This document shows positions 8,953 to 17,709 of a DNA stretch of 53,643 nucleotides, in pieces. The notes beneath the pieces are model-generated. The model did no database searches. It worked only from the letters and a program-made list of their open reading frames with translations, and was not told the origin of the DNA. The translations under genes were made by a program, and so were the position numbers. This DNA comes from an uncultured Bacteroidota bacterium (GTDB lineage Bacteria; Bacteroidota; Bacteroidia; Bacteroidales; F082): assembly GCA_903957365.1 (NCBI GenBank), contig CAJBPB010000299.1, positions 1 through 53,643 of the forward strand, in the 5' to 3' direction. Numbering within the stretch: the first letter of the stretch is position 1; the number at the start of each line of letters is the position of its first letter.

Positions 8953-8994
8953 GGAAGTGGGAAGTTAGAAGATGGAAGTTAGAAGATGGAAGTG
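8953..8994 (+). repeat. GAAG-rich low-complexity tandem repeat inside the suf operon
   Basis: The 14-base unit GAAGTTAGAAGATG occurs twice head to tail (8961-8974 and 8975-8988), followed by a partial third copy and preceded by a degenerate one. It fills part of the sufB-sufC gap. Its base composition resembles the GGAAG/CTTCC blocks at 18310-18339 and 18473-18521. Confidence 0.8.
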
Positions 8995-9124
8995 TGTGTT
9001 TACTGGATCTAAATAAACCTGATATAAAAAAATAATTAAATCGTAATCTAATTAAATGACAAACTTCGTTCTACTTTCTTTGAACCTTTAAAAATTATAA
9101 TTAATAAGGACAACACAAATTAAT

Positions 9125-9892
9125 ATGTTACTTAATATAAAGAACTTACACGTTGCCATCAATGGCAAAGAAATTATAAAAGGACTAAACCTTGGCGTTA
9201 ACAAAGGCGAAGTACATGCGATCATGGGACCAAACGGAACCGGGAAAAGCACCCTGGCTGCCGCGATCACAGGCCGTGAAGGTTATGAAATTACCCAGGG
9301 TGAAATCTGGTTCAAAGGTAAAAACATCATCGGAATGCCGGCTGAGGAACGTGCCAATGAAGGTATCTTTCTGAGTTTTCAATATCCGGTTGAGATACCA
9401 GGTGTGAGCATGACCAATTTCATGCGTACAGCGCTCAATGCACAGCGCGAATACCAGGGCTTGCCATCTGTTCCTGCCGGAGAGTTTCTGAAACTGATGG
9501 AAGAAAAGAAAAACCTTGTCGAGATACATGCCAAACTTACAAACCGTTCGGTGAATGAAGGTTTTTCAGGTGGTGAGAAAAAGAAAAACGAGATTTTTCA
9601 GATGGCTATGTTGCAACCTTCACTGGCAATACTGGACGAAACCGACTCTGGTCTCGATATTGACGCCTTGAAAGTGGTCGCCAAAGGAGTAAACGAACTT
9701 CGCTCAGATGACAATGCCTTTATTGTTATCACCCATTATCAGCGGCTGCTCGATTTTATCGTTCCTGACTTTGTGCATGTTTTATTCGATGGTAAAATTG
9801 TAAAAACAGGAGGCAAAAACCTCGCCCTCGAACTTGAAGAAAAAGGCTACGAATGGATAAAAGAACAATATCTGGCAACTTCCGAATTATAA
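9125..9892 (+). CDS. sufC: Fe-S cluster assembly ATPase SufC
   Basis: A 255-aa ABC-type ATPase. Walker A is GPNGTGKST (about residues 35-43), the ABC signature is FSGGEKKKNE (about 149-158), and Walker B with the catalytic acid is LAILDETDSGLD (about 173-184); the DETDSGLD form is characteristic of SufC. There are no membrane segments, as expected for this soluble ABC protein, which hydrolyses ATP to drive conformational change in SufBC2D. It is second in the operon, with sufD starting 16 bases after its stop. The start ATG is followed immediately by LLNIKNLHV, the usual SufC N-terminus. Confidence 0.97.
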   Translation: MLLNIKNLHVAINGKEIIKGLNLGVNKGEVHAIMGPNGTGKSTLAAAITGREGYEITQGEIWFKGKNIIGMPAEERANEGIFLSFQYPVEIPGVSMTNFMRTALNAQREYQGLPSVPAGEFLKLMEEKKNLVEIHAKLTNRSVNEGFSGGEKKKNEIFQMAMLQPSLAILDETDSGLDIDALKVVAKGVNELRSDDNAFIVITHYQRLLDFIVPDFVHVLFDGKIVKTGGKNLALELEEKGYEWIKEQYLATSEL

Positions 9893-9908
9893 TAAACCTT
9901 CTGAAACT

Positions 9909-11327
9909 ATGAACAACGAACATTTGGTACAGGAGATTTCACTGGATGAAATGCTGGTTAATCAGTTTGATACGCAATTCGAATTGATCTCCGCCAATGA
10001 TATTGAAGCTGTAACTGCGCTTCGCAAAGAGGCCATGACACAGTTTATGACAACGGGATTTCCTTCAAGCAGCGATGAGAAATGGCGAAATACCGAAATA
10101 GAAGCTTTCACTGAAGAAAATTTCCAATATTACCTGACACCGATGGAACCTGAAAGGGATATCGAAGATATGTTTCGCTGTGAAGTGCATAATTTCGATA
10201 CTGAAATCATTTCCTTACTCAATGGTTGGTGTGCAGACAAAAAACCTGGATTGAAAACACTTCCAAACGGAATCGTTTACGGAAGTCTGCGCCAGGCTAT
10301 GCAATATTTTCCTGAAATAGTCGCCCGGAATTATGGAAAGATCGCCGATTTTCGATCCAATGGTTTTGTAAGTATCAACACCGCCATGGTACAGGATGGT
10401 GTTTTTATCTATGTTCCGGATGGTGTTGAAGCGGAAAAAACCCTTCAGATGATCAAAATGATCGATCGCAGGGAATCTCTTTTCGTTCAGAGCCGCAACC
10501 TGATTGTGCTTGGTAAAAACAGTAAACTCAGCCTGATGCACTGCGATGATTCGATCAATCATTTCAAAAGTCTGATCAATACGGTCACTGAAGTTTTTAT
10601 TGGTGAAAACGCTCATTTCGAGTTATATAAACTTCAAAACCTGAACAACCAGTCCGGTCTGGTTAATTCCACCTTTATCCGTCAGGAGGCGAACTCAACT
10701 GTTAAAACGAATACACTCACTTTCAATTGCGGGATGATACGCAACAACATAACAGTTGATCTTCAGGGCGAAAACGCCCATGCCGATGTACTGGGATTGT
10801 ATCTGATGGACAAAAAACAACACATCGACAATCAGATTTATATTAACCACAATGCTCCTCATTGCAGCAGTAACGAAAAGTTTAAAGGAATCCTGGATGA
10901 TGAAGCATCAGCCGTTTTCAATGGGTATATTCATGTCGCACGCAATGCCCAGAAAACCAATGCGTACCAAAACAATAATAATATACTTCTGAAACCAACC
11001 GCCACCATCAATACCATGCCGTTTCTCGAGATTTATGCGGATGATGTAAAATGCAGCCACGGCGCCACCATCGGTCAGCTTGACCAGGAAGCCATGTTTT
11101 ATATGCGTTCACGAGGAATCAGTAGCAGCAATGCGCGTCTGTTACTGATGTATGCTTTTGCCGCTGACATTATTAATCAAATCAGCATCGAACCCTTAAG
11201 GCAACGTATCGATGACATGGTAAAAAAACGTTTGCGTGGCGAATTGTCTGTATGTGAAAAATGTGTTTTGCATTGCGGTATGCCCGAAAAGGAATACCAT
11301 TTTGATATAGATCTGAGTAAACTCTGA
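9909..11327 (+). CDS. sufD: Fe-S cluster assembly protein SufD
   Basis: A 472-aa SufB paralogue with the same beta-helix core but a divergent N-terminus. The N-terminal helical region includes SSSDEKWRNTEIEAF, the SufD counterpart of the SufB targeting segment. Later come the core segments with NTLTFNCGMIRNN, the helix-rich SNEKFKGILDDEA, and DDVKCSHGATIGQLD near the C-terminus, the hallmark SufD end with a conserved Cys-Ser-His. SufD pairs with SufB and two SufC in the assembly scaffold. It sits 16 bases after sufC and its stop is 2 bases before sufS, so the three are tightly co-transcribed. Confidence 0.95.
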   Translation: MNNEHLVQEISLDEMLVNQFDTQFELISANDIEAVTALRKEAMTQFMTTGFPSSSDEKWRNTEIEAFTEENFQYYLTPMEPERDIEDMFRCEVHNFDTEIISLLNGWCADKKPGLKTLPNGIVYGSLRQAMQYFPEIVARNYGKIADFRSNGFVSINTAMVQDGVFIYVPDGVEAEKTLQMIKMIDRRESLFVQSRNLIVLGKNSKLSLMHCDDSINHFKSLINTVTEVFIGENAHFELYKLQNLNNQSGLVNSTFIRQEANSTVKTNTLTFNCGMIRNNITVDLQGENAHADVLGLYLMDKKQHIDNQIYINHNAPHCSSNEKFKGILDDEASAVFNGYIHVARNAQKTNAYQNNNNILLKPTATINTMPFLEIYADDVKCSHGATIGQLDQEAMFYMRSRGISSSNARLLLMYAFAADIINQISIEPLRQRIDDMVKKRLRGELSVCEKCVLHCGMPEKEYHFDIDLSKL

Positions 11328-11329
11328 CG

Positions 11330-12562
11330 ATGGAAGACAGGAAACCATTTGAAATTCAATACGTTCGTTCGCAGTTTCCCGCGCTCAGTCAGTACGTTTA
11401 TAATAAACCGCTTGTGTATTTCGATAATGCCGCAACCACGCAAAAACCATTGGTTGTCATCGACAGGTTGAAATTATGGTATGAGTTGGAAAACAGCAAC
11501 ATTCACCGTGGCGTGCATTATCTCAGCCAGCAAGGCACTATTGCTTTTGAAACAGCCCGGAAAACTGTCGCAGCCTTTTTGAATGCAAAAGAAACACACG
11601 AAATCATCTTCACCAAAGGTACAACTGACAGCATCAATCTGTTAGCCTCCTCTTTAGGAAGACTGCTGGTTAATGAAGGCGATTCCGTTCTGGTGACAGG
11701 CATGGAACATCATTCCAATTTTGTGCCCTGGCAACAACTCTGTCTTGAGAAGAAAGCAAATTTACTTGTCGCAGCAATCACCGACAGTGGTGAAGTTGAT
11801 CTGGAAGATTATAAATCACTGTTGGAAAAAAGACCTAAAATTGTTTCTATTACACATATTTCCAATGTGCTGGGAACAATCAACCCGATTGAAGAAATGA
11901 TCAGGCTGGCCCATGAATACAATATCCCTGTTGTGATTGATGGCGCGCAATCTGTCGCACACCAGAAAATTGATGTACAGGCACTGAACTGCGATTTTTT
12001 CGCCTTCTCTGGACATAAATTATACGCCCCGATGGGTGTGGGTGTTTTATACGGCAAAGAGAAATGGCTCAATGCAATGCCTCCCTATCAGTTTGGTGGC
12101 GAAATGGTAAATCAGGTATCAATAAAGGAAACCCTTTTTAATGATTTGCCTTTCAAATTTGAAGCCGGAACACCTAATGTTGGCGCAGTTTTGGGACTGG
12201 AATCAGCCATTCATTTCATCGAAATGACAGGTATTGAACAAATTGGGTTGCATGAAGAACAACTTCTGCATTATGCCCTTGAAAAGTTGAAGGAAATCGA
12301 TCAAATACGTTTTATTGGTCATCCGAAAAAGCAGGCTGGTGTGATTTCGTTTCTTATCGGAAACATCCATCCCTTTGATGCCGGAATGATTATTGACAAG
12401 TTAGGTATTGCCATCCGGACGGGGCATCATTGTGCGCAACCGGTTATGGAGCGTTATGGAATTCCCGGTACAATGCGCGCTTCTTTTGCCGCATACAACA
12501 CTTTTGAAGAAATAGATATTTTTGTAGCGGCTGTTAAAAAAGCAGCTTTGATGCTATCATAA
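11330..12562 (+). CDS. sufS: Cysteine desulfurase SufS
   Basis: A 410-aa type II cysteine desulfurase that releases sulfur from cysteine as an enzyme persulfide. The PLP lysine is K230 in FSGHKLYAP, and the catalytic cysteine is C368 in RTGHHCAQP, the short-loop form of group II enzymes. The N-terminus FDNAATTQKP and the EHHSNFVPW motif (about residues 126-134) are standard. It begins 2 bases after the sufD stop and is followed 50 bases later by sufE, its sulfur-transfer partner. Length and all active-site motifs are intact. Confidence 0.97.
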   Translation: MEDRKPFEIQYVRSQFPALSQYVYNKPLVYFDNAATTQKPLVVIDRLKLWYELENSNIHRGVHYLSQQGTIAFETARKTVAAFLNAKETHEIIFTKGTTDSINLLASSLGRLLVNEGDSVLVTGMEHHSNFVPWQQLCLEKKANLLVAAITDSGEVDLEDYKSLLEKRPKIVSITHISNVLGTINPIEEMIRLAHEYNIPVVIDGAQSVAHQKIDVQALNCDFFAFSGHKLYAPMGVGVLYGKEKWLNAMPPYQFGGEMVNQVSIKETLFNDLPFKFEAGTPNVGAVLGLESAIHFIEMTGIEQIGLHEEQLLHYALEKLKEIDQIRFIGHPKKQAGVISFLIGNIHPFDAGMIIDKLGIAIRTGHHCAQPVMERYGIPGTMRASFAAYNTFEEIDIFVAAVKKAALMLS

Positions 12563-12612
12563 AAAAAATATAATTTACAGGATTTCTGACGATTATATAA
12601 AATAACCCGGAT

Positions 12613-13053
12613 ATGACAATCGAACAAACACAGCAACAAATCATTGATGAATTTTCAATGTTTGATGATTGGATGGATAAATACAATTTTCTGATCGAGA
12701 TGGGCAAAGACTGTCCCATCATCGATACACAATACAAAACAAATAATTACCTGATAACAGGTTGTCAATCAAGAGTATGGTTGCATGCTTCGTATGATGG
12801 AAATCTGATTTCATTTAGTGCTGACAGCGATGCGGTGATTACAAAAGGTATTGTGAATCTTTTGATACGTGTTTTTAACGGACATAGTCCGGAGGAGATT
12901 CTGGCAGCCGACACGGCTTTTCTCGACCAGATAGGTTTAAAGGAGCATTTGTCGCCAACACGATCGAATGGCCTTGTTTCAATGGTGAAACAAATGAAAT
13001 TGTACGCACAGGTTTATCATTTAAAATCAACACAACAAACAAAACATGAATAA
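12613..13053 (+). CDS. sufE: Sulfur transfer protein SufE
   Basis: A 146-aa SufE-family protein that accepts sulfur from SufS and passes it to SufB. The acceptor cysteine is Cys51 in the loop LITGCQSRVW, the invariant motif of the family. The downstream segment FSADSDAVITKGI, then NGHSPEEIL, is also diagnostic. Its last 8 bases overlap the start of the DUF59 gene, which implies translational coupling. The start is separated from sufS by 50 A-rich bases. Confidence 0.95.
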   Translation: MTIEQTQQQIIDEFSMFDDWMDKYNFLIEMGKDCPIIDTQYKTNNYLITGCQSRVWLHASYDGNLISFSADSDAVITKGIVNLLIRVFNGHSPEEILAADTAFLDQIGLKEHLSPTRSNGLVSMVKQMKLYAQVYHLKSTQQTKHE

Positions 13054-13366
13054 AGAAGAGCGTTCCGTAATGGAACATAATATCATCACTGTTCTGGAAA
13101 CCATTTACGATCCCGAGATACCGGTTAACATATATGAACTCGGCCTGATCTATGAAATCTCTATCGGTGACGAAGGAAATGTGAAGATTCTGATGACACT
13201 CACATCGCCCAATTGTCCGGTAGCCGAGAGTTTACCGCAGGAAGTGAAGGACAAAGTGAGTCTGGTGAAAGATTTAACCAATACCGAGATTGAACTTACC
13301 TTCGAACCACCCTGGGATCAGTCAATGCTGTCAGACGAAGCAAAACTTGAATTAGGCTTTTTGTAA
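13046..13366 (+). CDS. sufT: DUF59/MIP18-family Fe-S maturation protein SufT
   Basis: A 106-aa single-domain DUF59 (MIP18/PaaD-like) protein. The N-terminal IYDPEIPVNIYELGLIY and the TLTSPNCPVAESLP segment, with its single conserved cysteine, define the family, and the C-terminal FEPPWDQSMLS is also typical. In other bacteria SufT helps Fe-S cluster delivery or maturation under high demand; the exact chemistry is not settled. The start overlaps the sufE stop by 8 bases, making it the last gene of the operon. The SUF machine here has no sufA or sufU, so scaffold and carrier roles may be filled elsewhere or by this protein. Confidence 0.9.
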   Translation: MNKEERSVMEHNIITVLETIYDPEIPVNIYELGLIYEISIGDEGNVKILMTLTSPNCPVAESLPQEVKDKVSLVKDLTNTEIELTFEPPWDQSMLSDEAKLELGFL

Positions 13367-13444
13367 TTCCCCTCTGCCATTGACTCAATTTCAAATGCGA
13401 TATCAACAACTATTAACATCAGAAATATTTCGCCAACTATTGGT

Positions 13445-13452
13445 TACTTTTG
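13445..13452 (+). promoter_or_regulatory. Bacteroidota -7 element (TACTTTTG) before dxs
   Basis: TACTTTTG matches TAnnTTTG exactly and lies 15 bases before the ATG at 13468, predicting a very short leader. It helps decide the dxs start, because the longer frame from TTG 13450 would begin inside this box. No clear -33 TTTG is visible. Confidence 0.45.
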
Positions 13453-13467
13453 CCTGAAAATAATTCC

Positions 13468-15249
13468 ATGACTCAACACTCCCCTATTATTCTGGACGGA
13501 ATTAAATCACCTGCTGACCTGAGAAAACTGAGTCTGACAGATTTGATTGCACTCGCTGCGGAGTTGAGAGATATGCTTTTAAATGCAAAAGCAATAAATC
13601 CGGGTCATCTCAATGCTTCACTGGGTGTGGTTGAATTAACAATTGCAATTCACTTTCTGTTTAATACGCCCGAAGATAAACTGATCTGGGATGTGGGTCA
13701 TCAGACTTATTCGCATAAAATACTGACAGGAAGACGATTACGTTTTGGAAGTCTGCGCAAATTAAATGGAATCAGTGGTTTTCCACTTCGTACCGAAAGT
13801 GAATATGATTCTTTTGGTACCGGTCATTCCTCCACAGCATTGTCAGCAGCGCTGGGGATGGCTGTTTCAGCGCAATTTAACGACAATAAAAAACGCCGGC
13901 ATATTGCTGTAATTGGCGATGGAGCAATGAATGGCGGTATGTTTTTCGAAGCACTGAACCATGCCGGAGAACTCAATCCAAATTTGCTGATAATCCTTAA
14001 CGACAATGGAATTTCCATCGATAAAAGTGTGGGAGCATTGCGAAATTATTTAATTAATCAGGCTGACAAACAATCGCTTAACGATTTTTCAAATCCATTT
14101 TTTGAAGCATTCGAAGTACAGTGTTTTGGTCCGGTCGATGGCAATAACCTGGAAGAATTGTTACCTGCTCTCGAGGCTGTGAAAAAGATTGATGGGTTGC
14201 GTTTATTGCACGTTCTTACGACAAAAGGCAAAGGCAATGATATTTATTTTCAATCTGCATCTAAACAAGAAAAACATAAACCAACTGATATTGAAGTCGT
14301 ACAAACCGAACATTCCCTTTATCAGGATGTTTTTGGAGATACCATGATTGAACTGGCACAACAGAACAAGTCTGTTGTTGCCATCACCCCGGCGATGTTA
14401 TCAGGAAGTTCTCTGATGAAAATGAAAGAACTTTTTCCCGACAGAACATTTGATGTTGGTATTGCCGAACAACATGCGGTTACTTTTGCTGCAGGATTAT
14501 CTGCAGATGGCATGAAACCCTATTGTGTGATTTATTCCACTTTTTTACAGCGCGGATATGATCAGTTGATACATGATGTTGCCATTCAGAATTTACCCGT
14601 TGTATTTTGCATTGACCGGGCAGGGTTGGTTGGCGAGGATGGTGCCACACACCATGGTGTTTTTGACATGTCTTATCTGCGTTGCATCCCGAATCTCACT
14701 ATCGCATCTCCCATGGATGAAACGGAGCTCAGGGATTTGATGTTCAGCGCGCAATTTCATAATACCGGACCTTTTTGCATTCGTTATCCCAGGGGGAAAA
14801 CAGAACACAATTTGTTGCCTGAAACATTGAAAAGGATTGAAACCGGTAAAGGAAGAAAGCTTCGCAATGGTAGTACTATCGCTGTAATATCCATCGGTCA
14901 GCCAGGAAATTCAGTTGCTGAAGCTCTTGATCATTTGAAAAATGAAAATATTCATATTGCGCATTACGATCTTCGTTTTCTGAAACCACTTGATTTTAAA
15001 CTACTTCACGAAGTTTTTTCACAATTCAAATTTATTCTTACAGTTGAGGACGGTTCAATAACCGGTGGCATGGGATCTGCTCTGATGGAATTTGCGAATG
15101 ACAATAATTATGCAGTTCCAATTAAACGACTTGGTATTCCTGACAGTTTTATACCTCAGGGCAGTCCTGAGGAATTAAAAAAAATATGTGGTTTTGACAT
15201 TGAATCAATCATCCGAAACATCAGAGAATTATTGCTGACCAAATCATAA
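13468..15249 (+). CDS. dxs: 1-deoxy-D-xylulose-5-phosphate synthase
   Basis: A 593-aa thiamine-diphosphate enzyme that condenses pyruvate and glyceraldehyde-3-phosphate, the first step of the MEP isoprenoid pathway. Landmarks: HLNASLGVVELTIAIH (N-terminal ThDP domain), IWDVGHQTYSHKIL, GTGHSSTALSAALGMA, the GDGAMNGGMFFEALN pyrophosphate/Mg site, and the transketolase-like central domain with DVGIAEQHAVTFAAG. It ends with the usual C-terminal transketolase domain. The ATG at 13468 is preferred over TTG 13450 because a -7 promoter box covers 13445-13452. It is preceded by 101 noncoding bases after the suf operon and therefore probably has its own transcript. Confidence 0.95.
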   Translation: MTQHSPIILDGIKSPADLRKLSLTDLIALAAELRDMLLNAKAINPGHLNASLGVVELTIAIHFLFNTPEDKLIWDVGHQTYSHKILTGRRLRFGSLRKLNGISGFPLRTESEYDSFGTGHSSTALSAALGMAVSAQFNDNKKRRHIAVIGDGAMNGGMFFEALNHAGELNPNLLIILNDNGISIDKSVGALRNYLINQADKQSLNDFSNPFFEAFEVQCFGPVDGNNLEELLPALEAVKKIDGLRLLHVLTTKGKGNDIYFQSASKQEKHKPTDIEVVQTEHSLYQDVFGDTMIELAQQNKSVVAITPAMLSGSSLMKMKELFPDRTFDVGIAEQHAVTFAAGLSADGMKPYCVIYSTFLQRGYDQLIHDVAIQNLPVVFCIDRAGLVGEDGATHHGVFDMSYLRCIPNLTIASPMDETELRDLMFSAQFHNTGPFCIRYPRGKTEHNLLPETLKRIETGKGRKLRNGSTIAVISIGQPGNSVAEALDHLKNENIHIAHYDLRFLKPLDFKLLHEVFSQFKFILTVEDGSITGGMGSALMEFANDNNYAVPIKRLGIPDSFIPQGSPEELKKICGFDIESIIRNIRELLLTKS

Positions 15250-15301
15250 TTCGGTTACTGACAATCACTGAAAAGTAATTTCCTATATTATTTTGATTTG
15301 A

Positions 15302-15309
15302 TACCTTTG
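15302..15309 (+). promoter_or_regulatory. Bacteroidota -7 element (TACCTTTG) for the TSUP/asparaginase pair
   Basis: TACCTTTG is an exact TAnnTTTG match, 18 bases before the ATG at 15328. No -33 TTTG at the expected spacing can be picked out with confidence. Confidence 0.5.
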
Positions 15310-15327
15310 CCGGTATAATATAAAAAT

Positions 15328-16125
15328 ATGCTTTCCTGGCTCGAGGTTGCTGCCCTTATCATTTCCGGTGTTTTTGTAGGATTCATCAATACTTTGGCAG
15401 GCGGTGGTACAATCATTTCCATTTCTATTTTTCTTTTTCTTGGTTTACCAATTGAAATCGCCAACGGAACGAACCGTATTGCTGTTATTTTGCAAAATAT
15501 CACTTCAGTAGGTGCCTTCCGCAAACAACATATCCTTGATTTCAAAAAAGGTACGATACTTGCCATTCCTGCTGTAATTGGGTCCATTGTCGGAGCACAA
15601 GTTGCGGTTGACATAAACAAAGCCGCTTTCGAGAAGGCATTTGCCGTTGTCATGCTGATTATGATTTTCTTTTTGTTTTTCAATACATCAAAACATCTGA
15701 TGGGACATGAAGGCAAAAGGAATAAAAAAGTTGACTGGATTCAGATGTTCATATTTTTTCTGATAGGTGTTTATGGTGGTTTTGTGCAAGTTGGTGTGGG
15801 TTATTTTCTGCTTGCCGCAATCGTTCTGAGTGCCGGTTTCGATCTTGTTCAGGCCAATGCGATTAAAGTATGGATTGTTTTACTCTACACACCATTTACA
15901 CTTGTCGTATTTTTAATGAATGGTGCGGTAAACTGGAAATTTGGTCTGATTCATGCTATTGGTAATATCATTGGAGCGTATATTGGCTCACACATGGCTA
16001 TCACAAAAGGGGTGGTTTTTGTTAAATGGGTGATTATTGTTGTGATTGTGATTACTTCTGCACAACTATTTGGTTTATATGATTTTAATCAGATATTTGG
16101 TTTCTTTTTGACAAACAAAAACTAA
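15328..16125 (+). CDS. TSUP-family (TauE/SafE) membrane transporter
   Basis: A 265-aa polytopic membrane protein with about seven to eight helices. The N-terminal motif FVGFINTLAGGGTIISI, with the small/polar GGG turn, and the repeated-half motif GVYGGFVQVGVGYFLL (about residues 147-162) are the two TSUP family signatures. These proteins move sulfonates, sulfite or other small anions across the inner membrane; the substrate cannot be read from sequence. The asparaginase-like gene begins 2 bases after its stop, so the two form an operon. The order after suf and dxs gives no firm substrate hint. Confidence 0.85.
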   Translation: MLSWLEVAALIISGVFVGFINTLAGGGTIISISIFLFLGLPIEIANGTNRIAVILQNITSVGAFRKQHILDFKKGTILAIPAVIGSIVGAQVAVDINKAAFEKAFAVVMLIMIFFLFFNTSKHLMGHEGKRNKKVDWIQMFIFFLIGVYGGFVQVGVGYFLLAAIVLSAGFDLVQANAIKVWIVLLYTPFTLVVFLMNGAVNWKFGLIHAIGNIIGAYIGSHMAITKGVVFVKWVIIVVIVITSAQLFGLYDFNQIFGFFLTNKN

Positions 16126-16127
16126 AC

Positions 16128-17159
16128 ATGAAAAGATTGATCGAATTGAAATATGCAGTCATCTTTACAATTATTTTTTCAGGAATAATGTCTTCAACTT
16201 CGTGCACACCCAAACACGCTGAACAAGGTAAACGACCTGACTATGTGATGGTTATACATGGTGGAGCCGGAACAATCACACGAACAAACATGACGCCGGA
16301 GGTTGAGGAATCTTATAGAACCAGCTTAATGGAAGCCCTGATCGCTGGTGAGAAAGTCCTGAAAGATGGCGGAAGCAGCACCGATGCGGTGATTGCTTCC
16401 ATTATACTCCTCGAAGACAATCCTTTGTTTAATGCAGGAAAGGGTGCTGTTTATAATGAAGCCGGCGAAATAGCGCATGATGCCGCCATTATGGAAGGCT
16501 TTGAAGGCAAAGCCGGCGCTGTTGGCATGGTGAACACAATCAAACATCCCATTCTGGCAGCAAATGCCGTGATGAATGATGGCAAACATGTATTTCTTGT
16601 TGGAGATGGAGCAGAATCATTCGCGGAGAAATCAGGTTTGGAAATCGTTAGTCCGGAGTATTTTTTCACTCAAAAACAGTGGGACAAATTTGAAAATTCT
16701 CTTAAGACTAAACCCGAACCAGCTTTTCCTGTTCAATCTAAAAGTGGCACAGTCGGGGCAGTCGCACTCGATAGGAAAGGTAATTTGGCAGCAGGTACAT
16801 CAACAGGTGGTATGCACTTTAAAAGCGTTGGCCGGATTGGCGATTCACCTGTTATTGGCGCCGGAACGTATGCGGATAACAAAAGTTGTGCAGTGTCAGC
16901 GACGGGTCATGGTGAGTTTTTTATCCGTAATGTTGTTGCTTACGATATCGCTGCCCGGATGCTTTACGCAGGAAAAAGTCTCAAAGATGCTTCAGAAGAT
17001 GTGGTGATGGTTAAACTCGCTTCGCTTGATGCCGGTGGAGGAATTATCGCGGTTGACAAAGACGGAAACATTGCAATGCCTTTCAATACTGCCGGCATGT
17101 ACAGAGGTTTTGTAAAAGCGGGTGAGCAGGCTGTTGTGAAGATTTATGCGGATGAATAG
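16128..17159 (+). CDS. Isoaspartyl peptidase/L-asparaginase (Ntn hydrolase), lipoprotein
   Basis: A 343-aa plant-type asparaginase, which self-cleaves to expose an N-terminal threonine and hydrolyses isoaspartyl peptides or asparagine. The nucleophile is Thr208 in KSGTVGAVALD, and the N-terminal HGGAG at 44-48 is the usual family start. DSPVIGAGTYAD and the TGHGEFFIR segment complete the active-site region. A signal peptide ends at a lipobox-like SSTSC (Cys26), so the mature enzyme should be lipid-anchored in the envelope rather than cytosolic. It follows the TSUP transporter by 2 bases and ends at a convergent hairpin (17161-17194). Confidence 0.9.
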   Translation: MKRLIELKYAVIFTIIFSGIMSSTSCTPKHAEQGKRPDYVMVIHGGAGTITRTNMTPEVEESYRTSLMEALIAGEKVLKDGGSSTDAVIASIILLEDNPLFNAGKGAVYNEAGEIAHDAAIMEGFEGKAGAVGMVNTIKHPILAANAVMNDGKHVFLVGDGAESFAEKSGLEIVSPEYFFTQKQWDKFENSLKTKPEPAFPVQSKSGTVGAVALDRKGNLAAGTSTGGMHFKSVGRIGDSPVIGAGTYADNKSCAVSATGHGEFFIRNVVAYDIAARMLYAGKSLKDASEDVVMVKLASLDAGGGIIAVDKDGNIAMPFNTAGMYRGFVKAGEQAVVKIYADE

Positions 17160-17160
17160 A

Positions 17161-17194
17161 TTCTGACCTGGTAATTAACCATCAGAAATTTTTT
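17161..17194. terminator. Hairpin terminator between convergent genes
   Basis: TTCTGA (17161-17166) pairs with TCAGAA (17182-17187), and inside it TGGT (17169-17172) pairs with ACCA (17178-17181); a T6 run follows at 17189-17194. It lies between the convergent asparaginase and dCMP deaminase genes. It should serve the plus-strand gene best; the minus side lacks an obvious T tract. Confidence 0.55.
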
Positions 17195-17196
17195 GA

Positions 17197-17709
17197 TCAT
17201 CCTTTCTGTCCTTCATAATGTTGTATCTCATCATGAACAAACTCTATCTTCACGCCTGATTCTTTAAACATTTCTTCTGATTCAAGTCCGGCATGGTATT
17301 TTTTCTCACAGACCACGCGTACAATGCCACAATTAATAATGAGCATTGCACAGGTACGGCATGGTGTCATCCGACAATATAAAGTACTGCCATCCAGCGC
17401 GATACCACGACGGGCCGCTTGTGTAATCGCATTCTGCTCGGCATGAACTGTACGTACACAATGTTGGGTTACTTTGCCATCTTCATGAATTACCTGCTTC
17501 ATTAAATGGCCGACCTCATCACAATGTGACAAGCCACGTGGAGAACCGACATAACCAGAAACCAATATCTGCTTGTCCTTCACAATAACACAACCACTTC
17601 TGCCACGATCGCAGGTTGCCCTGCTCGCCACTGTATCGGCAAGACTGATAAAATACTCGTCCCAACTGGGGCGGATGTGCTCAGATTGATTGGTTTCAAT
17701 TTTGCTCAT
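17197..17709 (-). CDS. Deoxycytidylate (dCMP) deaminase family protein
   Basis: A 170-aa zinc-dependent deaminase converting dCMP to dUMP, which feeds dTMP synthesis. The zinc/proton-shuttle motif HAE is at 89-91, and the PCxxC motif is at P116-C117-x-x-C120. SWDEYFISLADTVASRATC at the N-terminus and GYVGSPRGLSHC are the usual ComEB-type deaminase features. It overlaps the upstream kinase gene by the 4-base ATGA (17706-17709), so translation is coupled. The pairing suggests deoxynucleotide salvage. Confidence 0.9.
   Translation of the reverse strand: MSKIETNQSEHIRPSWDEYFISLADTVASRATCDRGRSGCVIVKDKQILVSGYVGSPRGLSHCDEVGHLMKQVIHEDGKVTQHCVRTVHAEQNAITQAARRGIALDGSTLYCRMTPCRTCAMLIINCGIVRVVCEKKYHAGLESEEMFKESGVKIEFVHDEIQHYEGQKG

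Noticed and set aside
13450-13467. TTG start six codons upstream for dxs
   Set aside because: It lies inside a -7 promoter box and adds six residues not typical of Dxs; the ATG at 13468 is preferred.
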